Source of the DNA: Cyclina sinensis
Lineage: Eukaryota > Mollusca > Bivalvia > Venerida > Veneridae
Reading direction: 5' to 3'
Length of the DNA: 64,000 nt
NCBI GenBank assembly: GCA_012932295.1
Contig: JAAONU010000014.1
Coordinates: 19,088,251 to 19,152,250 of the forward strand
The notes beneath the pieces were generated by a model. The model saw only the letters and a program-made list of their open reading frames with translations, was not told the DNA's origin and made no database searches. The translations under genes and the position numbers were made by a program. Below are positions 12,221 through 23,665 of this stretch, in pieces. Position 1 is the stretch's first letter. The number at the start of each line of letters is the position of its first letter.

Positions 12221-13030
12221 TTACTAGCATGACCATACTGGAGGGAATTATGTCTTTTAAATATATATAGTGAAAGAATACAGGAACGTATATGTTGGCG
12301 TACATGAGATGTGCTGGTAGGCTGGATAGAACTAATCAAGTGGCTTGTAAAGAATGAGGAGGTGCATAAATAAAAATCAATCAAATTTGCCCGAAATTTA
12401 ATTAACAGTATATAAATGCTTAAACAATTTCTTAAAATATGAACATAAAAAAGAAAGAAAAAAAAAAGAAAACCGAACAAGAGGGTCACGTGATATAATC
12501 TCTTAATATCTTTGTGTTTCATGTGTGTCAAAAATACCTATAAATATCAACCTAAAAGTCAAGGGATACCTTTCCTTTATTATACTTACGAATAGAGATA
12601 GTATTTATATTTTTCTATAACATTTTCGATTGAGTAAAATACAAAAATATATCTTAAAAATCCAGCTCATCTTAATTGATTACATTCATGAATATGTCAA
12701 AAGAAGTTCTAGGTAATAAGGACAACGTTAATGTGACAGTGTCTTGTATTACATGTCTTGATAAGACATAAACATTTATTTCATCCAATATGATGAAAAA
12801 AAAATGCAAGGTTGCATTTGTGGAAAATACAATGCCACAGCGTTGTATAGCACTTTATAATAGAAGGAACTGCAGAAGTATTTTATCAGTTGCTTGTATA
12901 CATCACCTAACAATGACCAATGTCAGATAGAACTCAAAGAAATATTTCAGCATGTGAAACAAAACACAATTATCATATGTATCTAATGTAAAAATATAAA
13001 GGTCATTGCATAAACAAAATTAATGATAAG
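12221..13030. other. AT-rich intergenic or intronic sequence
   Basis: No recognised gene or element. A 105-residue minus-strand open frame (12,214-12,531) is low-complexity and rich in phenylalanine and leucine, and has no splice or domain support. Confidence 0.35.
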
Positions 13031-13567
13031 TTATGAAGATTTGAAAATTAAACCCGTGACGTTAATGGTCAATAGTCAAATACGATGCATGTCAAATGAA
13101 TAACAAGTGTTCATATGTACATCATTTCCAAATATGAAGGCAAAAGCTTAAACAATAATGAAGTTATTAAGGTTAAAAAATGACCTTTGACCTTAACGAT
13201 CAAAGTCAAATTGGGTTCAAGGTCAAATATCAGCGTGTCAAATGATAAATACTGTTCAGATTATTCATATGCTCGAAAATGAATGTTATGGCTTATATAT
13301 TAATGAAGTTAAGAAGGTTTTAATGTTTTACCCATAGACCCCCGGGGCTGGGCCAATCTGAACACGGACGTCATGATTTAAACAAATTTGATAAAGGTCC
13401 AATAGGGAATCCTTCATGCAAAATATCAACGTTCTAGGCCCTGTGGTTTTGGAGAAGGAGATTTTAAAGTTTTTACTATTATACCTTTAAATAAACCTGT
13501 GCCCCCGGGGTGGAGCTAATTTTATCCAAAGGGTCATGATTTGAACAAACTAGTACAGGTCAACTAA
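13031..13567. repeat. Tandem-unit element fragments (GACCTTTGACC and CCCCCGGGG types)
   Basis: Two short non-coding repeat types lie side by side. One carries repeated TGACC/AGGTCA words (13,060-13,250). The other carries the GC-rich marks CCCCCGGGGCTGGGCC (13,338) and GCCCCCGGGGTGGAGC (13,501) about 165 bp apart, with TCATGATTTAAACAAA or TCATGATTTGAACAAA following each. I infer mobile-element origin. Confidence 0.5.
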
Positions 13568-13935
13568 CTAGATATAACATGTTGCACTGAAACGTGGTTA
13601 AAGCCAAATACATACAATCCTGAAAATTTCCCCAGCCACCTTGGCCACCAGGTTTACAGAGATGACAGAACAACTGGCAATCGCGGATTTGTCCTCTTTG
13701 CAGTCACAAACAACTTACTTTGTGAAGAACAACCAGATTTAAAAACAGATTGCAACATCATATGGTGAAAAATTTCAATAACTGGTATCAAAGACATATA
13801 CTACAAGCCCATGAGAATGATGAACACTCAGTAAATGAATGTTGTCATCATAAGTAAAAATTCCTCAAAACAGCAACATCTGGATACTGGTTGTTTGCTA
13901 TCTGCCAGACATGAACTGGTCAAATGAATCACCAA
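13568..13935 (+). mobile_element. CR1/Jockey-type LINE fragment, endonuclease domain
   Basis: This is a broken open frame encoding the middle of an apurinic-type endonuclease. It has TETWLKP (catalytic Glu context), then RDDRTTGNRG and VLFAVTNN, and after stops and frame shifts MNWSNESPTE, the stretch that normally follows a GDFN motif in this family. It stops where a different LINE begins at about 13,936. The 5' part of the element and all of its reverse transcriptase are absent here. A reverse transcriptase of the same general type lies at 20,985-22,245, but whether both were once one insertion is unknown. Confidence 0.7.
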
Positions 13936-14286
13936 CAGAAAGATTTATATACTCCCAATGGAATAAAGAATGTTATTTTAGTTTTGCATCTTCAAACGCT
14001 AGAGGAGTAGCAATACTTTCTAATAAAGATTTTGAATATAAGGTACATGAGGTTCATTCCGACAATGTAGATAATATGATTGCTTTAGATATTACACTTG
14101 AGACAAATGCACTAACTCTTGTAAATGTGTATGGACCAAATACAGACACACCTGACTTCTTTGATAGAATGTTTTCTCTAGTTGATGAGTTTAGTTCTTG
14201 ATCCATTCTTAGACTATGATAATTACAAACATATAAATAATGGTAAAGCGAGATTAAAGCTTCTTAATCATATACAAAATAGATAA

Positions 14287-15105
14287 TTGTTTGACCCTTT
14301 TAGGGAAATATTTCCGGACCAACAGAGATACACATTGCGTCGTAAAAACCCTTTCCAGCAGGCCCGTCTCGATTTTTTCCTAATAACAGAAGACCTTCTA
14401 GTAAATGTCCACAAAACTGATTTAGAAACTAGCTACAAATCTGATCATTCTATAGCTTCTTTATTTTTAAATTTTTCTAAAATAAAACACGGTAAAGGTT
14501 TATGGAAACATAACAATTCACTACTTAAAGATGAAGAATATTTAAAAATGGTGAAAGAAAATATCAGGGAAGTGAAGCAGCAATATTGTCTAAGGGTCTA
14601 TGATATAGATAACATTGATAACATACCAAATGATGAAATTGAATTTGTAATAAATGATCAATTGTTTTTAGAGACAATACTTATGGAACTACGAGGAGTC
14701 GCAATATTGTATGGTAGTTACAAGACACGTCAAAATAACAAAACAGAAGCTGAATTAATTATGAAAATATCAAATTTGGAAAAAAATATAAATGAACAAA
14801 ACATTGATCAGTTTGAAAAATTGAAACTAGACCTAACAGAAATAAGAGAAAATAAATTAAAAGGACATATTATTCGATCTAAAGTTATGTGGATTGATGA
14901 AGGTGAAAAACCTTCAAACTTTTTCTGTAATTTAGAGAAGCGAGACTATTTAAATAAAACAATTTCAAAGTTGGAGCTAGGGAATGGGGAGATAATTAGT
15001 TCACAAAAAGACATCCTGAAAGAAATGCAGTTTTTTTATCAGACACTGTATTCTAGTAAAGATGATAAAATGATAGAGGATATTGATTTAAACAATTATT
15101 TTTGA
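14287..15105 (+). pseudogene. LINE ORF2 fragment: endonuclease end and connector
   Basis: This is the longest uninterrupted piece (272 codons) of the LINE. It covers the end of the endonuclease (ARLDFFLI, then SDHS, which includes the conserved terminal His) and the charged linker before the reverse transcriptase. The sequence just before it (14,201-14,287) reads as LDPFLDYDNYKH in another frame, so a frame shift separates it from the endonuclease start. It cannot make a working protein alone. Confidence 0.85.
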
Positions 15106-15196
15106 AAATAACTCAGTTAGAAAATTAACAACAGACGAGAGTCAAAGTCTTGAGGGTAAAATTACATACTTAGAGGCAAGCAATGCACTGCGCTGT

Positions 15197-16558
15197 ATGG
15201 CAAATGATAAAACACCTGGCAGTGATGGTTTTACCGCAAATTACTTTAAAGTGTTTTGGAAGGACCTAGGTCATTTTGTAGTAAGATCAGTAAATTATGC
15301 TCTTGAAATAGGGCAGATGTCTGTAACTCAACGACAAGGTATAATAACATGTATTCCGAAAGAACATAAATCAAAACAATTTTTAAAAAACTGGAGACCA
15401 ATAACTCTTTTAAATACTGTCTATAAACTAGCTTCTGGAAGCATTGCTGCACGTATAAAAACAGTCCTAAACAATTTAATCAGTGATGAACAAACAGGCT
15501 TTATAAAAACAGCTATATCGGGGAAAATACAAGACTTATATATGATATTATGCATTATGCAGATGAAAACAATATTCCTGGTCTCTTACTGCTGATTAGT
15601 TTTGAAAAAGCATTTGATTCCCTTTCTTGGTCTTTTATTAAAAAAACTTAAAATTTCTTTAATTTTGGAAGATGCCTGAAAAGCTGGGTTAAGCTATTTT
15701 ACTCTAACATACAGTCATTTGTTAGTCAAAGTGGGGTTTTGTCGGAATCATTTAATGTAGGTCGCGGTTGCCGTCAAGGTGACCCTTTGTCCCCTTATCT
15801 TTTCATCCTCTGCTCAGAAATTCTTACTAAAAAACTAAAACAAAACAAGAAAATAAAAGGCATAAATGTTAATGGTATAGAACACTTAGTATCACTTTTT
15901 GCTGACGATGCATCTATAATACTTGATGGAACTAAGGAGGAAAAAATGAAGGAATTAGAATATTTTGCTCAGATTTCAGGTCTCAAAATAAACTTTGAAA
16001 AAACTCATATATTATGGTTTGGTTCTAAAAAATTTAGTAGCCAGTCAATTAAAACAAAGTTTAAATTAGTATGGGGAAAAGATGAGTTTAAATTATTAGG
16101 AATTAAATTTCATGTTGATTTGACGAAGGTTTCATTTGAATTACAAAGAAAAAATAAGTAGTTTAGAACAGTCTGTTAAGTTCTGGAGTAGACGTTATCT
16201 TACTCCCATTGGAAGATGTACATTCATTAAAAGTTTATTGTTACCAATCTTTAATCATTTATTTATTTCTCTTCCTGATCCTGATGACAAAATGCTTAAA
16301 TCTATCAGTGATATTTTGTATAACTTTCTGTGGCATGGGCCAGCAAAAGTAAAAAAGTCAGTTGTAACTAAAGATTTCTATGAGGGTGGACTTAAAATGA
16401 AAAATATTCAGTGTTTCAATCAAAGTCTTAAAATAACTTGGATAAGAAGATTGATAACAACAAAATCAAAATGGCTAAATTTAGCAGAAAATCTATTTGA
16501 TGTACAAAAACTGATAAATTGTGGAAAACATTACGCTGATAAAATCGAAAAAAAATAA
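15197..16558 (+). pseudogene. LINE ORF2 fragments: reverse transcriptase
   Basis: Three open stretches in different frames together cover the reverse transcriptase palm and thumb. The first has KTPGSDGF and NWRPITLLN and ends near ISDEQTGFI. A frame-shifted stretch near 15,600 holds motif A (FEKAFDS). The second has GCRQGDPLSP and the catalytic FADD. The third continues into the thumb. The catalytic residues can still be read, but two or more frame shifts and stops separate them, so the copy is dead. Confidence 0.87.
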
Positions 16559-17500
16559 CAAACAAGTTTTGAAAAAATGTATTGCAGTCTTACTCTTATT
16601 ACATAATGACTGCTCCAGTTGAAACAAACAGTGACTTTTTGAAAGTCCAATTTTTTACAATCACAATATCCTTGTTGGAAAACAAAGTCTATTTCTAAAA
16701 TCATGGAATCAACATGGAATAAGATATATAAATGATTTGTACAAAGGACAAAAGCTTATGTCGTATGAGGAATTTAAAAATAGCACTAACATTCCTGTTA
16801 ACTCGTTACATCATCTTGGAGTAATAAGAGCAGTTTCAAGTTACAAAAGGAAAGTCACTTTAAAACAAACAGAAATAAGCTCAGAAAGTAATCCTTTAAT
16901 TCCCTTTCCAGTAAGAACTATTATGCAATCAAAATCAGGATGAAAAGACATTTACGATATTGTTAACAAAAACTCTGATATGCCAACAAGTCAAATAAAA
17001 TGGAATATGCAATATCACATTGGAATTTTTTTTATAGCATGCCCTTTAAAGTGACAAGAGACAATAATTTACAATGGCTCCAATATAGAATTTTACACCG
17101 AATCTTACCAATTAATAAATACTTATACACATTAAAGTTGAAAGATAGTGATCGTTGTGACTTCTGCAAGAATGAAACAGAAACCATAGAAGATATTTTT
17201 TGGAAATGTAGATGTACACATTCACTACTGAATGAACTACAAAGACACTTAGAAAAGGAAAATATTCCTGCAAAAATTAATAAAAGGAACATAATTTTTG
17301 GATAAAAAAATACACCAGAATACTTAATAACCCTCTATATAAAAAAGTACATCCTCTTCGAAGATTACTGTCAATAAATTCACTTAAATGCTACTTACAA
17401 CATGAATATAATATAAACAAAGAACTGTCAATAAAAAACCAAACCCTAAGTATGTTTGAGACTAACTGGAAAATAATATACAATTTAATTAAGTAAAATG

Positions 17501-17783
17501 TGGTGCTGATTTTTTCTTGTTCAATGCAGATGAAGCCAATTTATGTAAAAATTTCATATATCCAAAGATTTTGAATTATGAGCCTTTGACATTCTTATTA
17601 TTGTATTCTCAAAACAGAGCAATATGTCCAACATGCTCTTAAAATTTGATGTTTTTTTTTTTAATACTTTTAGGCCTTAGAGATCCATTTTTTAATAAAC
17701 ATGTAATAATAATAATACATTTGTAAACTTAAAGTTACATGTAAATAGATATATGTAGAATCCTTTGATATGGATATGAAATG

Positions 17784-17857
<74 letters not shown>

Positions 17858-18110
17858 CAGTCCCCGTTTGTATATACGTTGGATAGTTATGAATATACTT
17901 AAGAATAATGAATAATTGGAAGGTGTGGAGTGTGGATGGTTCCCCGACCCTCACACCCCTATGACGGGGAGAATAAAAGTATTTTAAAAAAAATCACCAA
18001 CAGATACATGCAAATTCAAAGACATATATAATAACCCTGCATAGAACATGATTAATTACAATCTGGAACATTCGGTCAAAGGCCCCACGCTCGATAAAAA
18101 TATCCTAGAT
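17501..18110. other. LINE 3' flank with long (TA)n tract
   Basis: AT-rich DNA after the LINE frame, possibly its 3' untranslated region up to an A/T run near 17,655, then a pure TA microsatellite at 17,785-17,853. The 94-residue minus-strand open frame across it is a (YI)n translation of that tract. Confidence 0.5.
17785..17853. repeat. (TA)n microsatellite
   Basis: Nearly 70 bp of uninterrupted TA. Confidence 0.97.
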
Positions 18111-18115
18111 CTTTT

Positions 18116-19175
18116 TAGCTCACCTGAGCACAAAACCACAAGCCCTGAGCCTTAAGATTTGGTATGTACCATTGACTTGTGAACCTCTAACAAGTTTGTT
18201 CAAATTATGCCGCTGGGATCAAATTTGGCCCCGCCCCAGGGGTCAACTTATTTAACATAATGAAACTTTAAAAATCTTCTTGTCTGAAACCACAAGGCCC
18301 CGAGATCAAAGATTTGGAATGTAGCATTGTCATGTAGACTTCTACCAAGTTTGTTCAAATTATGCCCCTGTGGTCAAATTTGGCCCCGCGCCGGGGGTCA
18401 ACTTAATTTACATAGGGAAAACTTTGAAAATCTTTTTGTCTGAAACCACAAAAACCTGAGCCTTATGATTTGGTATGTAGCATTGTATTGTGGACCTCTA
18501 CCAAGATTGTTCAAATAATGCCCCTGGGGTCAAATTTGGCCCTTACCCGGGGGGGGGGGGGTCAATGGATTTTACATAGGCTTATAAAGTGAAACTTTAA
18601 AAATATTCTTGTCTGAAACCACAAGGCCCTGAGCCTTAAGATTTGGTACGTAAAATTGTCGTGTGGACCTCTACCAAATTTGTTCAAATTATGCCTCTGG
18701 GGTCAAATTTTGCCCCTACCCAGGGGTCATTTGATTTTACATAGGCTTATATAGTAAAACTTTAAAAATCGTCTTGATCTAAGATCTATGATTTGGTATG
18801 AAACAAGCTTTATCAAATTTTTCGAATTATAAGATTTAGTTTAAGGTCACCCAGGCTAAAAATAGGTTTATATACTGTACCTCATAGAGTCTTCATTAAA
18901 AGATCAATATCTTTGATATTAGGATCCTTGCATAGACCTCTACCCATGGGTAGGGTTTTAGGTCACTGGGTCAAGGTCCAGGTCACCATAGCTTGACAGA
19001 CATTTCTACTTTCTGTCACAGAGCCTTTATTTATTGACTGATATGTTACATATTTACATATTTATATTTACATTACCTACATATTTTCAATAAAACATGA
19101 AATACTGCTTACCTGCAAACCTACAGCCAAAATACTCAGGTGAGCGATTTAGGACCATCATGGCCCACTTGTTAA
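18116..19175 (+). mobile_element. AGCTCACCTG-type element with ~180 bp internal units
   Basis: It starts TTTAGCTCACCTGAGC and ends ACTCAGGTGAGCGATTTAGG followed by CATCATGGCCCACTTGTT, giving an 11 bp inverted match (GCTCACCTGAG) at the ends. Inside are about four units of roughly 180 bp, each with CTTGTCTGAAACCACAAG, GGACCTCTACCAAG, TTTGTTCAAATTATGCC and a GC-rich CCCCGCCCCAGGGGTCA-like word. There is no coding capacity. The same internal units continue after its right end at 19,176. Confidence 0.78.
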
Positions 19176-20135
19176 AAATATTCTTCTCCCAAAACCTCAA
19201 GACCTGGAGCTGAGATATTTGGTATGAATCATCATCTAGTAGACCTCTACCAAGTTTGTTCAAATTATGACCCTGTGGTCAAAACTGATCCCACCCCAGG
19301 GGTCAGTTGATTTTACATAGATTTATATAGGGAAAACTTAAAAAGTCTTCTTGCCAGAAAACACAAGGTCTAGAGTTTAGATATGGGTCGAAATGGCCCT
19401 GCCCTAGAGGTCACATGTTTTACATAGAGTTATTTAGGAAAAACTTTTAAAAATCTTCTTGCCAGAAACTGCAAGGCCTAGAAATTTATATAATTGTTGT
19501 GTAGCATTGTCTAGTGGACCTCTACTAAGTTTGTTCAAATCATAGCTACTGGGTAAAAATAGGCCCTGTCCCGGGGGTCACTTGTTTACATAGAGTTATA
19601 TAGGAAAAAGTGTAAAAATTCTTCACATCATAAACCAAAAGGCATAGAGCTTAGATATTTTGTATGTAGCATTGTGTGGAGGACCTCTACCAAGTGTGTT
19701 CAAATCATGGCCCCCGGGTCAAAAATGGCCCCGCCCTAGTGGTCACATGTTTTACATAGAGTTATATAGGAAACATGTTTAATTCTTCTTTTCAGATACC
19801 ACAAGGCATATAGTTAAGATATTTGGTATACAGCATTGTCTATTAGACCTCTAACAAGTTTGTTCAAACCATAGCCCCTGGGTCAAAAAAGGCCCCGCCA
19901 CAGGGGTCACACGTTTTACGTAGAGTTATATTGGAAAAACTAATAAAAAATTTTCTTGTCAGAAACCACAAGTCGTAGAGTTTAGATATTAGGTGTGTGG
20001 CATTGTCTAGTAGACCTTTACCAGGTTTGTTCAAATCATGACCCTGGGGTCAAAATTGGCCCCACCCTGGGATGCGGGGGGTCATTTGATTTTACACAAG
20101 GACTTAAAAGGCAAAAATATTCGTTGTTATGTATC
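19176..20135. repeat. Continuing ~180 bp tandem units (CCTCTACCAAGTTTGTTC family)
   Basis: About five further diverged units of the same kind as inside 18,116-19,175 lie beyond that element's right terminus. Each carries ACCTCTACCAAG or a close variant, GTTCAAATCATG and a GC-rich GGGGTCA word. A lone relative is at about 54,610-54,715. Confidence 0.75.
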
Positions 20136-20139
20136 CCAC

Positions 20140-20188
20140 TAAACCCGCCCTTCTGATGGAAACATATTATTTCTGCCCTGTCCATGGG

Positions 20189-20219
<31 letters not shown>

Positions 20220-20965
20220 CACACTTTCAATAACTTGAGTACCAGTTGACCCAAAGCCTTCAAACCTCACAGGGTAATTTCCCTTATTGAGTAGAAAAGA
20301 AACCGTTTTGTTTTTTGGGTCAGTAGGTCAAAGGCCAAGGTCAGAGGGACCTCTATATTGAAAACTGTTTCCACCCAATAACAGGAGTACCATTTCATCC
20401 AGAGTCTTCAAACTTCATATGATGATTGCCTTTACTAAATAGAAGAATCATATTGTTTTTGGGGCTGGTATGTCAAAGGTCAGGGTCAGAGGGACCTGTA
20501 GAGTGAAAAGTATTTCTGAAGAAAAACTGTAGTACCATTACACCAAGAGCGTTCAAACTTTATAGGATAATTGTATTAGAAGAAACCTATTGTTTTTAGG
20601 GTCCATAGGTCAAAGGTTAAGTTCACAGGGACCTTTATAGTGAAAATTGTTTCTCCTTAGAAACTGGAGTATCATTTCATCCAGAGACTTCAAACTTCAT
20701 ACGATGATTGTTTTTACTCAGTAAAAGAATCCTATCATTTTTTGGGTCAGTAGGTCAAAAGTCAAGGTCACAGGGACCTGAAGAGTGAAAATTATTGCTG
20801 GTCAGTAACTGGAGTACCATTATGCCCAGAACCTTCTAATTTCATAGGGTAATTTTACTAGAAAAACCTTATTGTTTTTGGGGTATGTAGGTCAAAGGTC
20901 AAGTTCACTGGGACTTCTAGAGTAAAACTATTTCTGTTCAAAAATTTGCGTACCATTCACATAAA
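20140..20965. repeat. ~140 bp tandem-unit element with (TCTG)n
   Basis: It begins near TATGTATCCCACTAAACC with a TCTG microsatellite at 20,190-20,218. About five units of roughly 140 bp follow (GTACCATT near 20,387, 20,531, 20,813 and 20,949; GTATCATT near 20,669). Each contains GTAGGTCAAAGGTCAAGG and GGGACCT. It is non-coding and runs directly into a LINE fragment. Confidence 0.75.
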
Positions 20966-20984
20966 ATAAGGTCAAAACATAGCT

Positions 20985-22245
20985 GTGAGAACCAGCTCAT
21001 CAGCTTTACACAACTTATAGCAGAAAACCTAGGTCAAGGTCAACACACTGATGTCATCGTCATTGACTCTAGTAAAGCATTCGACAAAGTCGACCACCTC
21101 CAACTCATACACAAGCTGAAACACATGAGAGTCCATCCATACATTACTTCAAGATACAAATATTTCTCCTATATCACTACAATAATAAGTCGAAAACAAG
21201 GTCTCCGACAGACTCGCTGTGCCTTCAGGCGTCCCGTCGTAGGTCCATGTCTCTTTCTCGCATACATCAATGACCTACAATTAAATCACAAGCATCGACA
21301 AAAAGCTTACAAAATTTATTGCACAACCTTAAAATATGGGAAAAAGAATGTCAATGGAATTCAACCCTGACAAATGTGAGGTACTCAGAATACACAGAAA
21401 TAAGAAACCAGTCATCTTTCCCTACACATAACACAGCACTATTCTGAAACCACAGAAATTTGCAATATACTTAAAAGTTACTTTAAGTAGTAACCTGAAC
21501 TGATCATCCCACATAAACAACATCACAAACAAAGCAAAAGACAGCCTAAGATTTATCAGACGAAGTGTCAAAACACAAACAAACGGCTTAAAGAAGCAGG
21601 TCGAATACTGCTCAACCATATGGCACCCAAGGCAGAAATACCTCACTCACAAAAAAGAGACGGTCCAGAGGTTAGCCGCAAGATATGTTCATAATGATTA
21701 CCACTACACAAACAGTGTAACAGACACGATTATGGAATCAAATGGTCAACACTACAGCAAAGTCGAAACCGAACCAGCCTTGTCATGCTTTACAAAATAA
21801 AAAAAATAAACAGTAATGACGTTCACAATCACCTTACAGACACAAGAAACAACAAATTCCTTATCCCGGGTTCAAAAGCACAACAACACATGAACTCATT
21901 CTCCCAAAGGACTATTCTACTCCTGAACGAATGACCGACCGAGATTCAAGTTACCCTAATTGTACCAGCTTTTGTCAGTGGATTAAATAAGTTTTATGGA
22001 TTTTAAACTTTCACAAAAAATGTTTAAGTAAGATCTCTAGTAAAAAACCTTTTTTTCTTCGTTTTTATCTTTTACAATTTTACCGTTCCTTACACGTGCC
22101 TGCCTAGTATAGTCAGTATTGACTTTTGGCAGTAATAAGTTGAAGTTAAACTTTACCAATTCAAGTTGCATTCTAATACCTTAAAGTTGATGTAGGGTAG
22201 ATGCTAGATTTTAACTGCTGAATGTGAGATATTTAAAGTAAATTA
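20985..22245 (+). mobile_element. CR1/Jockey-type LINE, reverse transcriptase 3' half
   Basis: The sequence opens in the middle of a reverse transcriptase (CENQLISFTQL) with motif A recognisable as SKAFDKVDH near 21,070 and the next motif as GPCLFLAYINDL near 21,245. The stretch with the catalytic YADD is gone: the frame jumps from INDL to sequence that normally lies beyond it (NGIQP, then FNPDKCEVLRI in another frame). The remainder reads as the C-terminal region of this family (INNITNKAKDSLRFIRR, then YCSTIWHP near 21,615, AARYVHNDYHY near 21,675). A probable 3' untranslated tail runs to about 22,245, ending in short TAAAGTAAA-like repeats. The 5' truncation and internal deletion make it inactive. 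Confidence 0.83.
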
Positions 22246-23000
22246 AACATTTCCTGTGTGTAAGTGAATGTTTTCATTGCAAATAATTAACATTTGTTTA
22301 AGTAAAACTTACTCCAGAGACCACTAGAATTAATGAAATATGTTGCAAAAAAGAGACCACATATGATATCGCTCAAGCTTCCAATCAATGTCATACTCTA
22401 TTTACAAGTTAGAAAAGTATTCTTCATAATATGGTTAAATAATACGGTTCTTGATATAATAATCAACACTTCTGAAGTACAAAATACTAATTTCACATAC
22501 ACATGAAGAGGTCGATGGATGCAATTATTTCTTGAGAAACCTTACTTAACACCTCGTTTTCGTTTAGATGGATAAAATGCCCCCTCATAATCTTTTCTGG
22601 ATGGACAAAACGCCCCCGGATATTTTAAAATTTACAGTACAATGTACTAGTAGATTTGCGTTCTGTGATAAGATTAAAATGTACTTCTCTGAGCTACGTG
22701 TTGAATTCTTATTCATCTGTATTTATAAGTTTTATCAAATATATAATGTGCAAAGAGTGCAACTGGCATATTTGAAGTTTCTACGTTTGTATCTGCTAGT
22801 TGTTATTTAGGATGTTGTTTCATACCGACTTATTCATTTTTGAAATGACAAACAATCACATTTCACTTTTAATTTTCTTCCACTCGAAATACACACTTTC
22901 TTCCATCCTAGGTAAATCAGTGTCTATAACATTAATCCGGATATTTGTTGTGACGGTTAGGGTATATATTTTCATCTCAGAAACATCTAAATACATTTGT

Positions 23001-23004
<4 letters not shown>
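22246..23004. other. AT-rich sequence, no gene recognised
   Basis: Two overlapping open frames of about 80 codons (22,568-23,045) have no domain, and the second ends in translated CT microsatellite. I see no splice-supported coding sequence. Confidence 0.35.

Positions 23005-23038
<34 letters not shown>
23005..23038. repeat. (CT)n microsatellite
   Basis: About 17 CT units. Confidence 0.95.
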
Positions 23039-23041
<3 letters not shown>

Positions 23042-23219
23042 TTAATTGGACTAGATTAGAATGTTTTTTAAGATGTTGCACATTGTTGTTCATTGCACTA
23101 GATTAGAATCCTTTTTGAGTTTTTGCCCTATAATTGATAAAATATACTCATTATGTCACAGTACGCAGCCAAGGATATCATTTCAACAAATTTACTTGTA
23201 AATGATGTATGAGAGTCTT

Positions 23220-23665
23220 AACATATTTTAGTTGTATATTGGATAGTTTCTTCTAGTTTCCTGTATTTATAAATATACAGAATCCGTATCGGAGCAGTAT
23301 ACTGACTCCTCTATTTCTGTGAATACCGGGACATATCCTGATTTAAAATACACGGAATGCCAGATTCAAGTAATATAAGGACTTGCATGCACACTCCCGT
23401 ATTTAAGTTGTATACGGGACAGTATTTCTAGTTTCCTGTATTTATTTATATACAGAAGCCCGTATATGTGCAAAATATTGACTCCTCTATTTCTGTGAAT
23501 AAGGGGGAATATCCTGATACCCTTATTTCAAACATCTCTAATGCCGTATTCCAGTGATATACAGTCTTGTAAACACACGCCTGTATTTCTATTCCATTCG
23601 AGATAGATTTTTCCCGTGTTTATAGATACATAGAATCCCGTATTTTAGAAGTGTACTGACTCCTG
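23220..23665. repeat. 178 bp tandem repeat, about 2.5 copies
   Basis: The words GACTCCTCTATTTCTGTGAA recur at about 23,303 and 23,482, and GACTCCTGA at 23,659, giving a 177-179 bp period. Units also share TTCTAGTTTCCTGTATTTAT and CCCGTAT. It resembles the more diverged 11,665-12,220 array. Size and AT content are satellite-like. Confidence 0.75.

Larger units (their letters stand above)
13936..17500 (+). mobile_element. L1/Tx1-type non-LTR retrotransposon, degenerate
   Basis: One long second open reading frame is spread over many fragments. In order: the endonuclease (SNARGVAIL near 14,010, VNVYGPN near 14,130, ARLDFFLITED near 14,365, SDHS near 14,448); a connector with a coiled, charged region; reverse transcriptase (NWRPITLLNTVYK, FEKAFDS near 15,605, GRGCRQGDPLSPYLF near 15,760, FADD near 15,898); a thumb region with FLWHGP; and a C-terminal CDFCKNETETIEDIFWKC knuckle near 17,155. 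Frame breaks lie near 14,201, 15,105, 15,595, 16,160, 16,558, 16,943 and 17,305. The reading frame ends at about 17,495. The first part of the endonuclease and any ORF1 are missing, so the copy is 5'-truncated and inactive. Clade assignment rests on motif style only. Confidence 0.88.

Noticed and set aside
13936..17500. Possibility of an active retrotransposon
   Set aside because: At least seven frame breaks, and the start of the endonuclease and ORF1 are missing.
17670..17954. 94-codon minus-strand open frame
   Set aside because: Same cause: it crosses the TA tract at 17,785-17,853.
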